From JBEKZQ01 sp049509675 (GTDB lineage: Bacteria > Planctomycetota > Planctomycetia > Pirellulales > Thermoguttaceae), in contig JBEKZQ010000374.1 of assembly GCA_049509675.1 (NCBI GenBank), forward strand, positions 1 to 10,338: DNA of 10,338 nt. The letters run 5' to 3'. Of the stretch, positions 1 to 7,617 are shown in pieces. Both the position numbers and the translations under genes were made by a program. Numbering within the stretch: position 1 is the stretch's first letter; the number at the start of each line of letters is the position of its first letter. Under the pieces are notes generated by a model that had not been told where the DNA came from, did not search any database, and saw only the letters and a program-made list of their open reading frames with translations.

Positions 1-251
1 AAACCGTTGTACTGGTGGGGCTTCGGTCGCTTGCCGCCGGTCTGATTCGTTTACCGGGTGCGGAGCAGAGTTTCGTCGGTTTGCGAGCCCCACCATAATG
101 TTGCGCGACCTTGACCCACCCTGCATGAATAACCCGGGCTAATTCTTGCGCCTTGTGCAGCACCCGCTCGTTCCAGTCGTCCCAGAATCCTTGCAAGCGA
201 TCGAAGAATTCGGTATATAATGATGCCGGCGCGGGGACAAATCAGCACGGC
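1..251. other. Gene-free flank downstream of pncB
   Basis: I see no coding region here. The short open frames lack family resemblance and a convincing ribosome binding site. The stretch around 60-145 has the look of a multi-copy intergenic relic, with a GGTGGG motif and its complement CCCACC recurring, but only one copy lies in the window, so this is inference. On the plus strand TTGCAA (191-196) and TATATA (214-219) are 17 bases apart and resemble a sigma-70 promoter. It would point into the 3' end of pncB as antisense, and I give it little weight. No clear rho-independent terminator for pncB is visible. Confidence 0.5.
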
Positions 252-1724
252 CTACGCCCCGAATCCTCTCGCCTTGAGGATCAACTGGGTCTTCCGCTCG
301 TGAAGCCCTAGTTCCAGACCGACGGGATAGCCGTGCGGGTTGGCAAAGCGTTTGATGCCCGCATGAAAAAGGCCGAGTTGCCCCTGCAACCGCGTGCGCG
401 ATTCTTCCAAGGAGGGCCGACCGTCCAGGCACCGCCCCTGGCGGACCACCGGCGCCAACAGTTCCTCGCCGGCCGTACCGGCCGGGATCGTCTTGCGGCG
501 AGTCGCGTCCAGCGGATCGACCATCGTCCAGTCGCCGTGAACGGGGAACTGCTCATCGAAGATCAGGTCGCCGATCGCCTCACCGCTCTCGCAGAAGCGA
601 CGCACTTGCAAAATGCCCGGATTGGAGACCTTGATGGCCTGTTCGGATATTTTGACTTTGTACTGCCAGGCGCCGTGCGGGTCGCGCAGGGCGGCGAGTT
701 TGTAGACTCCGCCCAGGGCCGCCTGGTCGTAGCCGGTCACCAACCGCGTGCCGACGCCCCACACGCCGATCTTTGCGCCCTGGTCCTTGAGGCTGGCGAT
801 GGTCTGTTCGTCCAACTCGTTGGAAGCCACGATCGCGGCCTGGGGAAACCCGGCCGCGTCGAGCATCCCCCGCGCCTCGATGCTCAGCCAGGCGAGATCG
901 CCGGAATCCAGCCGGACCCCGATCATCTCGTGACCTTGCCGGCGGAGTTCTTGTCCGACCTCGATCGCGTGCCGCACGCCTTGCAGCGTATCATAGGTGT
1001 CGACCAGAAAGACGCAATTGTTGGGCATGGCGCGGGCGTAGGCCCGAAAGGCCTCAAGTTCGTCGTCGAAGCACATGACCCAACTATGGGCGTGCGTTCC
1101 GCGGACGGGGATGCCGTAGAGCCGGCCCGCCAGGACGTTGGAGGTTGCCGCACAGCCGCCCAAATAGGCCGCCCGGCTGGCGGCCAGGGCCCCGTCGATC
1201 CCCTGGGCGCGGCGCAGGCCGAACTCCAACACCGGCTCGCCTTGCGCGGCCAGCGCGACCCTGGCCGCCTTGGTCGCCACGAGCGTCTGGAAATTGACGA
1301 TGCACAGCAGGGCCGTTTCCAGCAATTGGGCCTGGACGAGCGGTCCGGTCACGCGCAGCAGCGGTTCATGCGGGAAGACGATGGTTCCCTCGGGAATCGC
1401 ATCCACGTCGCACTCCAAACGCATCCCGGCCAGGTGGTCGAGAAAGGACGGCTCGAAGAGCGGCTGCCCGTCGTTGCCGCGCAGAGCGGCCATGTACGCC
1501 AGGTCTTCCCTGTCCAGTCGCAACCCCTCCAGGTATTCCAGGACCGTGGCCAGGCCGGCCGCCACGGTGAAACCACCGTAGAACGGGTTGTTGCGGAAGA
1601 ACAGGTGAAAAACGGCCTGCTGCTCGTGGCGGCCCGTCTTCCAGTAGCCATAGGCCATCGTGAGTTGGTACAGGTCGGTCAACAGTCCCAGCGAGGACTT
1701 GTAAATCGCGCCTAGAGTGTTCAT
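252..1724 (-). CDS. pncB: Nicotinate phosphoribosyltransferase
   Basis: The enzyme joins nicotinate and PRPP to give nicotinate mononucleotide, the entry step of the Preiss-Handler salvage route to NAD, in the cytosol. The protein is 490 aa, a normal length for the family. Visible landmarks are the N-terminal LLTDLYQLTMAY segment (residues 14-25), the GTHAHSWVM motif (209-217) whose second His (213) is in the position of the histidine phosphorylated during catalysis, the VRLDSGDLA loop (270-278), and VWGVGT (321-326) in the phosphate-binding half. I chose the ATG at 1724 because an AGGAGG-type Shine-Dalgarno lies just upstream (1727-1734) and the family normally begins shortly before LTDLYQ. 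The frame is open for 22 more codons upstream, but these do not look like family sequence. It is a stand-alone gene. The isochorismatase-fold gene at 8577 is not its nicotinamidase partner, since the metal-ligand pattern of PncA is absent there. No damage is seen. Confidence 0.96.
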   Translation of the reverse strand: MNTLGAIYKSSLGLLTDLYQLTMAYGYWKTGRHEQQAVFHLFFRNNPFYGGFTVAAGLATVLEYLEGLRLDREDLAYMAALRGNDGQPLFEPSFLDHLAGMRLECDVDAIPEGTIVFPHEPLLRVTGPLVQAQLLETALLCIVNFQTLVATKAARVALAAQGEPVLEFGLRRAQGIDGALAASRAAYLGGCAATSNVLAGRLYGIPVRGTHAHSWVMCFDDELEAFRAYARAMPNNCVFLVDTYDTLQGVRHAIEVGQELRRQGHEMIGVRLDSGDLAWLSIEARGMLDAAGFPQAAIVASNELDEQTIASLKDQGAKIGVWGVGTRLVTGYDQAALGGVYKLAALRDPHGAWQYKVKISEQAIKVSNPGILQVRRFCESGEAIGDLIFDEQFPVHGDWTMVDPLDATRRKTIPAGTAGEELLAPVVRQGRCLDGRPSLEESRTRLQGQLGLFHAGIKRFANPHGYPVGLELGLHERKTQLILKARGFGA

Positions 1725-1759
1725 CGCTCCTCCTGCACGTTCGTGCCGTGCGTCGTACA

Positions 1760-1787
1760 ATAATAGCCTGGTAATCGAGTGGATCAA
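1760..1787 (-). promoter_or_regulatory. Candidate sigma-70-type promoter of pncB
   Basis: On the minus strand a TTGATC box (1782-1787) and a TATTAT box (1760-1765) are separated by 16 bases. This would place the transcript start near 1753, about 28 bases before the pncB start codon and just upstream of its AGGAGG site. The -10 box matches the consensus in 5 of 6 positions and the -35 box in 4 of 6. Between promoter and start codon there is a short inverted repeat, GCACG-TT-CGTGC (1735-1746), which could be an operator half-site pair or mere chance. Promoter rules in planctomycetes are poorly known, so confidence is moderate. Confidence 0.4.
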
Positions 1788-1793
1788 CACACG

Positions 1794-1960
1794 CGGGGCG
1801 GGAGGCGTGGGCCGTGGGGCGTGGGCCGTGGGGCGGGGGCCGTGGGGCGGGGGCCGTGGGGCGGGGGGCGTGGGGCGGGAGGCGGGAGGCGGGAGGCGGG
1901 AGGCGTGGGGCGGGAGGCGTGGGCCGTGGGGCTCAGATTTCAGATTTCAGATTTCAGATC
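1794..1960. repeat. Heptanucleotide tandem tract, G-rich passing into CAGATTT
   Basis: The whole tract reads in a 7-base register. From 1794 come about twenty G-rich heptamers, mostly TGGGGCG, TGGGCCG, GGGGCCG and GGAGGCG, with four GGAGGCG units in succession at 1878-1905. From 1934, with no change of phase, three CAGATTT units and one CAGATCA unit follow. The G-rich part has many runs of three or more G on the plus strand and could form quadruplexes. An inverted AAATCT follows at 1964-1969. Open frames cross the tract because a 7-base unit repeats every seven codons; I do not regard them as genes. Degenerate heptanucleotide repeats (STRR) are known from cyanobacteria; whether these are related is unknown. 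Confidence 0.9.
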
Positions 1961-2002
1961 ACAAATCTTGAAACTCGAAGAACAGCGTGACTGGAGCAAA
2001 AA

Positions 2003-2116
2003 ATGAATCGCAGGCAGTTCGTAGGCACCGCGTCGGTACTGGCCGCTGGTCTGGTACACGGCACCGCCGTCGCGGCCGGCTTTCCCATAGTGCGCACGCC
2101 GCCTTCGGCGAACTGA
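2003..2116 (+). pseudogene. Orphan Tat signal peptide (truncated secreted-protein gene)
   Basis: An ATG at 2003 is preceded by GGAG (1993-1996) at 6-base spacing and opens a 37-codon frame ending in TGA. The first 26 residues form a textbook twin-arginine signal: MNRRQFVGTAS with the NRRQFV motif, a weakly hydrophobic Ala/Leu/Val core, and an AVAAG cleavage region near residues 24-26. Only about a dozen residues (FPIVRTPPSAN) follow before the stop, with no further signal-bearing protein behind them. Such leaders in planctomycetes usually head secreted oxidoreductases of the Gfo/Idh/MocA type or DUF1501/sulfatase-like proteins. The most likely reading is the 5' end of such a gene cut off by a rearrangement near 2077. 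A functional micro-protein is much less likely. Confidence 0.6.
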
Positions 2117-2179
2117 TCCTGTAGTTGGAGCGCGAGCGTCGCCATCTGCTGGATCGTTGACGCGGCCCCATGCCCGCCG

Positions 2180-3049
2180 TCAATCGTGCGCCTTGAGGTG
2201 CTTGGCAAGAAACTCCTCGATGATCTTGTAGTTCTCGGGACTGGCGAATGCCGGGCCGCCGTGTCCGCTGCCCTTGATGATCTGGAGTTGGGCCTCGACG
2301 CCCGCCTTCTTGAGCGCCTCGGCGAACTGCTCGCTCTGGCCGAGCGGCACAATGTTGTCCTTGTCGCCGTGGATGATGAGTATGGGGGCCGCGTCCTTGC
2401 CGACGTAGGTCGACGGGCTGGCCCTGCGGGCTTTCGCCTCGTTCTCCGCCGCCGGGCCGCCGAGCAGTTGCGCGATCATCGGATTGACGGCCTTGTTGAA
2501 GTTCGGGTCCCAATGGACGAAGTCGGTGGGGCCGTACCAGTCAACCACCGCCTGAACGCGGCTCGATTGGTCCGGGTTGCCGCCCCGGCCCTCCAATTCC
2601 TTGACGCCGCCGGTGACACCCAGCAGGGCGACCAGATGTCCGCCCGCCGAGCCGCCCCACACGCCGATGCGATCGGCGGCCAGTCCATATTTCTTGGCAT
2701 TGGCCCGCAACCAACGGATGGCCGCCTTGCAGTCCTCGATCTGCGCCGGGAACACGGCATGTTGGCTGAGGCGGTAGTTGATGCTCGCCACGGCGAAACC
2801 CTTGCCCGTCAGCGGTACGGCCGGGCAGCCTTCTTTGCTGCCGCCCTGCCAACCGCCGCCGTGAATCCAGACGACCAGCGGCATGGGCCGCTCGGCCTTC
2901 AGCGGCAGATATAAATCCAGCCGGTTCCGCTCGTGGCCGCCCTCAACATAAGCCACGTCGCGCACGACCTTCACGTCCTGCGCGGCCGCGAGGTTCGCCC
3001 ACGCCAGCGTCACCGCCAGCCCGATCGTCCAAGTACAAGCTCGCTTCAT
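2180..3049 (-). CDS. Secreted alpha/beta-hydrolase, acetyl-esterase/lipase type
   Basis: A 289-aa serine hydrolase of the BD-FAE/HSL-like esterase group (COG0657), expected to cleave acyl or feruloyl esters, perhaps acetyl groups on plant or algal polysaccharides. An N-terminal signal peptide ends near Ala23 (LAAAQ). HGGGW (63-67) is the oxyanion-hole motif, GGSAGG (132-137) carries the nucleophile Ser134, HGDKDNIVP (227-235) supplies the acid, probably Asp231, and GSGHG (260-264) holds His263. The triad is complete. The ATG at 3049 is chosen because the signal peptide starts there and GGGGAGA lies a few bases upstream. The frame continues further upstream only because it reads through the hairpin repeat at 3091-3217. 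The gene follows the DUF4832 gene on the same strand after 252 bases, so co-transcription is possible. The substrate cannot be told from sequence alone. Confidence 0.9.
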   Translation of the reverse strand: MKRACTWTIGLAVTLAWANLAAAQDVKVVRDVAYVEGGHERNRLDLYLPLKAERPMPLVVWIHGGGWQGGSKEGCPAVPLTGKGFAVASINYRLSQHAVFPAQIEDCKAAIRWLRANAKKYGLAADRIGVWGGSAGGHLVALLGVTGGVKELEGRGGNPDQSSRVQAVVDWYGPTDFVHWDPNFNKAVNPMIAQLLGGPAAENEAKARRASPSTYVGKDAAPILIIHGDKDNIVPLGQSEQFAEALKKAGVEAQLQIIKGSGHGGPAFASPENYKIIEEFLAKHLKAHD

Positions 3050-3091
3050 TTTTCGTCTCCCCGGTTTGCCAGAATCTACGTGGTGATATAG

Positions 3092-3128
3092 TCCCCCTCT
3101 CCCTCCGGGAGAGGGCCGGGGTGAGGGG
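3092..3128. repeat. Palindromic hairpin repeat, copy A
   Basis: CCCTCTCCC (3095-3103) and GGGAGAGGG (3107-3115) form a perfect 9-bp stem with a TCC loop. A G-rich tail (GCCGGGGTGAGGGG-like) follows on the right. This is the familiar class of widespread CCCTCTCCC...GGGAGAGGG intergenic repeats. It lies 42 bases upstream of the esterase start codon and could act as a processing or attenuation site for that message. There is no T-run, so it is not a classic terminator. Confidence 0.85.
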
Positions 3129-3173
3129 ATGTTGCAAGAGGCGGGGAATACACAAAGCCAAAGTTTGTCTCGA

Positions 3174-3217
3174 TTCCCCCTCACCCTCACCCTAACCCTC
3201 TCCCGGAGGGAGAGGGA
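3174..3217. repeat. Palindromic hairpin repeat, copy B, inverted relative to A
   Basis: The stem arms CCCTCTCCC (3196-3204) and GGGAGAGGG (3208-3216) enclose a GGA loop. The element runs opposite to copy A: its C-rich tail with CCCTCACCC/CCCTAACCC units is on the left. Nineteen bases (3196-3214) are the exact reverse complement of copy A 3097-3115, so the two copies could also pair with each other around an 80-base loop. CCCTAACCCTCTCCC (3190-3204) recurs, inverted, at 7517-7531. Confidence 0.85.
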
Positions 3218-3301
3218 TCTCGAATCGGCATTTCGCAGAAGTCCAGACACACAGCATAGCCGTTTGCGACGCTGTTTGCCAGCAGTGCGCTTGCTGTACG
3301 T

Positions 3302-4622
3302 TCAGTTCGCCTGCGTCGCCCGGCTTTCGACGACCTGGATGGCGCCCAGCCGATAGCGTCGCTGGCCGTCGCTATGCTCCAACGGAAGTGCGATGGTTGG
3401 GGTGCCCGTCGCGGTACCGACCGAGACGAACAAATCATAGCTGCCCGGGCGGAGTTGGAACGGAAGTGCGAAACGTTCCTGTTGCGAGGCGTTCTGCGCC
3501 TTGCCGGGCGCGGCGACCACCGTGGAGCGAACGTCGAATCGCTCGTCCACCAGCAGGCCCACGATTCCACCCCGGGCGTCTTTCAGGGTAACCGCCAAGT
3601 GTCCTCCCGTCAGGCAGGGGGCAACGCCGGCGTTGCGCCAGGCGCTGGTGAAGTCCAACGGTCCGCCCGCCGGGACGCTCTTGGGCCAGGACGCCTCGAC
3701 CAGTTGAAGGCGGTATCCCAATCGCAGGTTCATCTGCCGCACGAGGGCCCGGTTCTCGGCCAAGAACTCTTGCGGCCACCAGTGAATCGAAACATAACTG
3801 GCGTGATAGTCCTCGACCGCCCGGAGGTAGAGGCTGCCGTCCTGCCAGCAGCCGCGGGCCTTCGAGCTGCCAAAATGTTCCGATTCGAGGATGACGGGCA
3901 GTTGCGGCCAGAAGGCCTGCGCCCAGCCGGCGTGGAAGTAGGCGCGCTTGCCGGCCTGCACCAGGATGCTATCGTCGCGAAGCGTCAGCCCCCGGGCCCT
4001 GGCGTAGTCGCGCCCAGGTGTGCCCCTCGCCCCACACGCCCAGCGAGCCGACGTCGACGAAGGCCACGTCGCGGCTGCCGTCGTAGCGGGCAGCCATCGC
4101 CGCCAGGAAGCGGTCGAGCTTTTCGCAAAAAACCCGGTCGTCGAAGTCCGGTTCCCAGAAGGGACCATCCGCTTGCACGCCCTTGCCCGGCCGAAAATCA
4201 TAACCCTTGGCCCCCGCGTCGCGGACCCAGCGGGGCGTGGCCCAACGGGTCCACGATTCGCTCGCGGTAATGCGGAAGGCCACTTGCTTGCCCTTGGCGG
4301 TCCAGCGTTGGGCGGGCGTGTCGAGCACCGACCAGTTGAACCGGCCCTCTTCCGGCTCGATGTACGACCAGGGAATGCGCAGATAGATCACCGTCAGCCC
4401 CGGCCAGTCGTCCAGCGTGTCCGACGGCGCAAGCTTCGAGCCGTAGTTCTCGGGTTGGTTGTCGTAGTAGTGCAACACCCAGCCCATGCCGGGATTGGCC
4501 AGTTCCGCGCCATTGTCGCGCGGATGGACGCAGGTCCGATCCGGTTCCGCGGCAAGGCTCATCGCAGCAATTGTCGAGACCGCCACGGCCATCGCCAGGA
4601 GGAGAACTTTTTGCAGCATCAT
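3302..4622 (-). pseudogene. DUF4832-type glycosidase-like protein, frameshifted with internal deletion
   Basis: Two frames together encode one secreted protein. The 5' part (4622 to about 4012) has a signal peptide (cleavage near LAAE, residue 25), then NPGMGW, YLRIPWSYIEPEEGRFNW and VDVGSLGVWGEGH, the hallmarks of the GH42-like TIM barrel found before DUF4832. The 3' part (about 4012 to 3302) resumes with LTLRDDSILVQ, AYFHAGWAQ, VILESEHFGSS, YHASYVSIHWWPQEF and the C-terminal beta-sandwich (SAWRNAGVAPC, GTATGTPTIALPL). The frame changes near 4005-4030. From memory, family members have some 40-50 residues between GEGHT and LTLRDDSI; here there are about ten. So the break is a deletion rather than a one-base slip, and it removes part of the barrel. 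The gene starts 35 bases after the 4658 gene ends and was probably translated from the same message. A sequencing error would explain the frame change but not the missing residues. Confidence 0.75.
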
Positions 4623-4657
4623 CTTTCGTGCCTCATCGGCTCCAACGCATTAAATGC

Positions 4658-7435
4658 CTACGGCAGCAGGGGCACCTCGACGCGGGACGGCTCGGGGCCG
4701 AAGGGCGGCTTCTCGCCGGTCACGGAAATGCGAAATCGCCCCAACAACTGCCCGGGCGGCTGTTTCAACAGGAAGAGCAGGTCCTTGCCGCGCGGATCGA
4801 TCGGACGATCGCTCGCGAAAACGATTGAGCCCGCCAGCCCGCGGCGCAAGGCCCAGGGCTGAAAGCGGAAGCCGCGGCCGTCCGCGCGGGGCGGAACGCC
4901 CGAACGCACCCGGTCCACCGCCTTGAGCGCCACCGGCTCGCTCTCCAGAATGGGAACCTCGTCGCACGGTCCGCGAAAACCGATCCGCGGCTGCTCGAAC
5001 ACCGGCTTGCGGTTCTCGTCCAGCACGGTGACCAACACGGCTGCGCCGTTCATGGGTGCCTCGTCGGCACGGTGCCAGAGGACGACGCGATCGATGGCCG
5101 TCGTGCTGCCCAGGTCGACCTCCCACCAGGGATCGGGGTCGCCGGCGCGGGTCTCGGCGAAGGAGGCGGCGGCCGCCGAGCCGTCGGTGTTGTTGTCGAT
5201 GGCGCGGGAAGCGACGGCCCCTTTCTCGACGCTGGATTGCGTGGCCTTTCCGCCCAGGGCCACGTTGGCGGCGTCGCTGAAGACCTGGACCTCGGCCAGC
5301 ACCAGCGGCAGCGGCGCCCGCTTGGGCGTCTTGGCGCGCCCGATGCGCACAAATCGGCCGCGGATCGGCTCGCGGCCTTGCGGCGCAGCGGTCAGCGTGA
5401 ATTGCGAGACGGTGCAGGCCGCCGAGGCGGCCCGGCCCGGCCCGCCATGCGGCAGGGAATCGTCCAACAGGCCCTCCAGGCGAATGGCGTTGATCTCGGC
5501 CAGATCGCTGTCGGCCGCCAGCGCATAGACGTCGCCCGCCGGCAGCGGGCCGCCGGCCAGGACGGAACCGTCGGCCTGCGGCGTCAGGACCGAGCCGGCC
5601 ACGGCATGAACGCTCCGCGTTCTCAACGGCTTCCACAGGACTTGTTGCGTGCGGTCGGCCAGCGCGGCGACGTGCCACTCCAGTTGCTCTTTCGGATCGA
5701 CCGGCTGGTAGACGAGCGTGAGCTTCAGCTTCTGCCCCTCGTAACGGCCCAGGGGAACGCAGAACGAGGTCTGCACGCCGCGCTGCGGGGCGTCGAAGCG
5801 GGCCGCCGGCCGGCCGTCGATCCGCACCTCGAACTTCCCCGGCTTGTCGCTCTCGCCGGTCGATTGCACGTGGGTCACCAGCCAGTCGGCCGTCTCCGTA
5901 ACCTCGCGCTCGGCGGAGAGAGTCACGCTATGTCCGCCGGTAGCGATGCCGTGGGCCAGCCGCCAGCCGCCGCCCTCGACCGGCTGCAGGCGAGCCTGCG
6001 CACCCAGCAGGTTGTTGCCGTCGATGGCGACGTGCCAGCCGTTCCAGGCGAGCACCGTCGTCGGGATGATCCGCAGGGTGTCGGCCTTGAGCCGGGCCAG
6101 GTCCAACTGGAGCACGGGCTCGATCCAATCCAGCGTATCGCGGATGTCCAAGGGATCGGCGCCGGGCGGCCGATCGCGCTCGGCCGCGTCGGCCACCAGC
6201 ACCAGAGTTCGCGCGCTGCTGCCGTTGACCGGCAAAACGCCCGTGTCGGCGGCTTCCTGCGAGCCGATGAGATGCTTGCTGCGATAGGCCGGCGCCGCCT
6301 GCGGACTGTCGAAACAGACGATCCCCCGGGCGCAGCCGCCTTGGCCGGCCAGGCGGTCCAGGCCCACCTGGCTGCGGAAACTCTGTACGCCCGCGGGAAT
6401 CTCGAACCACAATTCACAGGGCGCGTGGACGCCGAAACCCCAGCCGCGCTGTCCCCGGGCGTTTTGCAACGTCCCGCCCTCGACGTTGCGGTCTGCGTGC
6501 CACGGCCAACCTTTGCCCAGCAGGGGCCGCGCGACGAACCGCCGGGGCAGCAATCGCGTCAGCGGCCACTCCTCGGGCGCAAAGTGCCAGCGCATGCGAA
6601 TGCTGCGGAAGCGGAGCCAGAGCGGGTCGAGACTCCAGGCCGGCTGCAACACGTGGAACCAGCCGTTGACGTCGCCGCCGCGGCCGCTGGCCCGATAACA
6701 CGTCTCGGCCGTGCTGGCCACGATGCCGGTGGAGGTTTCGACGCGGACCATCCGCGCGGCGCAGGCGGGGTTCACCCGCGCCAGTTCCTCGCAATAGCTT
6801 TGCCAGGAGTCGTCGCGGGGCAGGTGGATCTCGGCCAGGTCGCTCACGGGCACCTCGCGGATCCCCTCTTCCAACAGCACTTTCACCGACCCGCGCTGCC
6901 AGCGCAAGCCCTGATAAGCGAGCCGCCGGCCGTCGCGAAAGAAGATGGTGCCCGGCTGCAACGCAGACACCGATGTTTTCTGGAAAACCACCCGCCGCAC
7001 GAAACGCGGCAGCAGGCGGAGCCTGGCCGGGATGGGCAGATCGGTGAACTCAGGCAGATTGGCGGGCACGCACACCAGGTGCGGCACGGCCGGCGACAGC
7101 GTGCCGCTGCCGCCTTCGTCGAAGCCGGTCACGCGCCCCGGCAAGCGGTCGCCGTTGGTGAACTCGACGAAGCTCGCAGCAGCGTCGGGATCGAAGGCCG
7201 GCAGCCGGCGATCGCACAGCCAGCAGAGCGGTTTTTGCGGATTGAGCAGTTCGGCGCCGTCCAAGCGCGGGGTCTCGTTCGGATTGGACCAGCCCGCGAT
7301 CTCCTTGCCTTCCACGCGCGTGCCGTCGGCAAACACCGCCAGGTACGGCGCCTCGGGGGCCCGCACGTCTTCCGCCCAGGCTGGAAACACCGCGAGAATC
7401 AGAACCAGGAATGCAAGAGACGGATATCGAAGCAT
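4658..7435 (-). CDS. Large secreted NPCBM / F5/8-type C (discoidin) protein
   Basis: A 925-aa exported protein, probably carbohydrate-binding; I see no catalytic domain. A signal peptide covers residues 1-21 (VFPAWAED). Residues 30-210 hold three related small beta units, each with an F-x-(D/N)G-x-(R/D) start (FADGTR 35-40, FTNGDR 92-97, FFRDGR 165-170), the last followed by a VPVSDLAEIHLP strand. An NPCBM/NEW2-like module spans about 305-445 (GQRGWGFGVHA, FRSQVGLDR, DWIEPVLQLD). A jelly-roll-like stretch follows (about 500-595), then the planctomycete-type segment LAEINAIRLEGLLDDSLPHGGPGRA (647-671). An F5/8 type C domain follows (about 690-820; ALGGKATQSS, WWEVDLGSTTAIDRVVLWHR). The C-terminus (830-925) is unassigned. 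Start at ATG 7435; the ribosome site is weak. It is the first gene of a likely operon with the broken DUF4832 gene, and is intact itself. Confidence 0.85.
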   Translation of the reverse strand: MLRYPSLAFLVLILAVFPAWAEDVRAPEAPYLAVFADGTRVEGKEIAGWSNPNETPRLDGAELLNPQKPLCWLCDRRLPAFDPDAAASFVEFTNGDRLPGRVTGFDEGGSGTLSPAVPHLVCVPANLPEFTDLPIPARLRLLPRFVRRVVFQKTSVSALQPGTIFFRDGRRLAYQGLRWQRGSVKVLLEEGIREVPVSDLAEIHLPRDDSWQSYCEELARVNPACAARMVRVETSTGIVASTAETCYRASGRGGDVNGWFHVLQPAWSLDPLWLRFRSIRMRWHFAPEEWPLTRLLPRRFVARPLLGKGWPWHADRNVEGGTLQNARGQRGWGFGVHAPCELWFEIPAGVQSFRSQVGLDRLAGQGGCARGIVCFDSPQAAPAYRSKHLIGSQEAADTGVLPVNGSSARTLVLVADAAERDRPPGADPLDIRDTLDWIEPVLQLDLARLKADTLRIIPTTVLAWNGWHVAIDGNNLLGAQARLQPVEGGGWRLAHGIATGGHSVTLSAEREVTETADWLVTHVQSTGESDKPGKFEVRIDGRPAARFDAPQRGVQTSFCVPLGRYEGQKLKLTLVYQPVDPKEQLEWHVAALADRTQQVLWKPLRTRSVHAVAGSVLTPQADGSVLAGGPLPAGDVYALAADSDLAEINAIRLEGLLDDSLPHGGPGRAASAACTVSQFTLTAAPQGREPIRGRFVRIGRAKTPKRAPLPLVLAEVQVFSDAANVALGGKATQSSVEKGAVASRAIDNNTDGSAAAASFAETRAGDPDPWWEVDLGSTTAIDRVVLWHRADEAPMNGAAVLVTVLDENRKPVFEQPRIGFRGPCDEVPILESEPVALKAVDRVRSGVPPRADGRGFRFQPWALRRGLAGSIVFASDRPIDPRGKDLLFLLKQPPGQLLGRFRISVTGEKPPFGPEPSRVEVPLLP

Positions 7436-7488
7436 GGCCTTGGGTGCCTTGGGGAAAGCGTGGTGGGATGGAGGCGAACTGAATGTCC

Positions 7489-7531
7489 CGTCCCCCGCGT
7501 GCCGCAGCGGCAGGATGGGAGAGGGTTAGGG
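7489..7531. repeat. Half copy of the hairpin repeat with a different stem
   Basis: GGGAGAGGGTTAGGG (7517-7531) is the exact reverse complement of 3190-3204 in repeat copy B. The other arm differs: instead of CCCTCTCCC there is TCCCCCGCG followed by a TGCCGC-A-GCGGCA palindrome (7500-7512). The whole can still fold as an imperfect long hairpin. It lies upstream of the 925-aa gene and may fall within its 5' untranslated region. Confidence 0.6.
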
Positions 7532-7617
7532 CGGACTCTTGAAAAGCCGGCTCCAAGCGAGGGAAAAGAGGCTTGAACGATTACGGGCTTTTCGTTCCGA
7601 TCGCGCTCGGCCGGCCC

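Noticed and set aside
191..221. Promoter-like TTGCAA/TATATA pair on the plus strand
   Set aside because: It points into the 3' end of a minus-strand gene and no plus-strand gene follows, so it is kept only as a remark.
333..1715. 460-codon open frame on the plus strand
   Set aside because: It lies wholly antisense to pncB, has no family resemblance, and is a GC-driven mirror frame.
1717..2006. Two Gly/Arg-rich frames across the G-rich tract
   Set aside because: They arise only because a 7-base unit repeats every seven codons without stops; neither has a plausible gene context.
4650..5678. 342-codon minus-strand frame
   Set aside because: It is a frame-shifted shadow within the 925-aa gene, Arg/Gly-rich and without a ribosome site.
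5072..7576. 834-codon open frame on the plus strand
   Set aside because: It is antisense to the NPCBM/discoidin gene. The composition (His, Arg, Gln, Gly-rich) is that of a shadow frame and no domain is visible.
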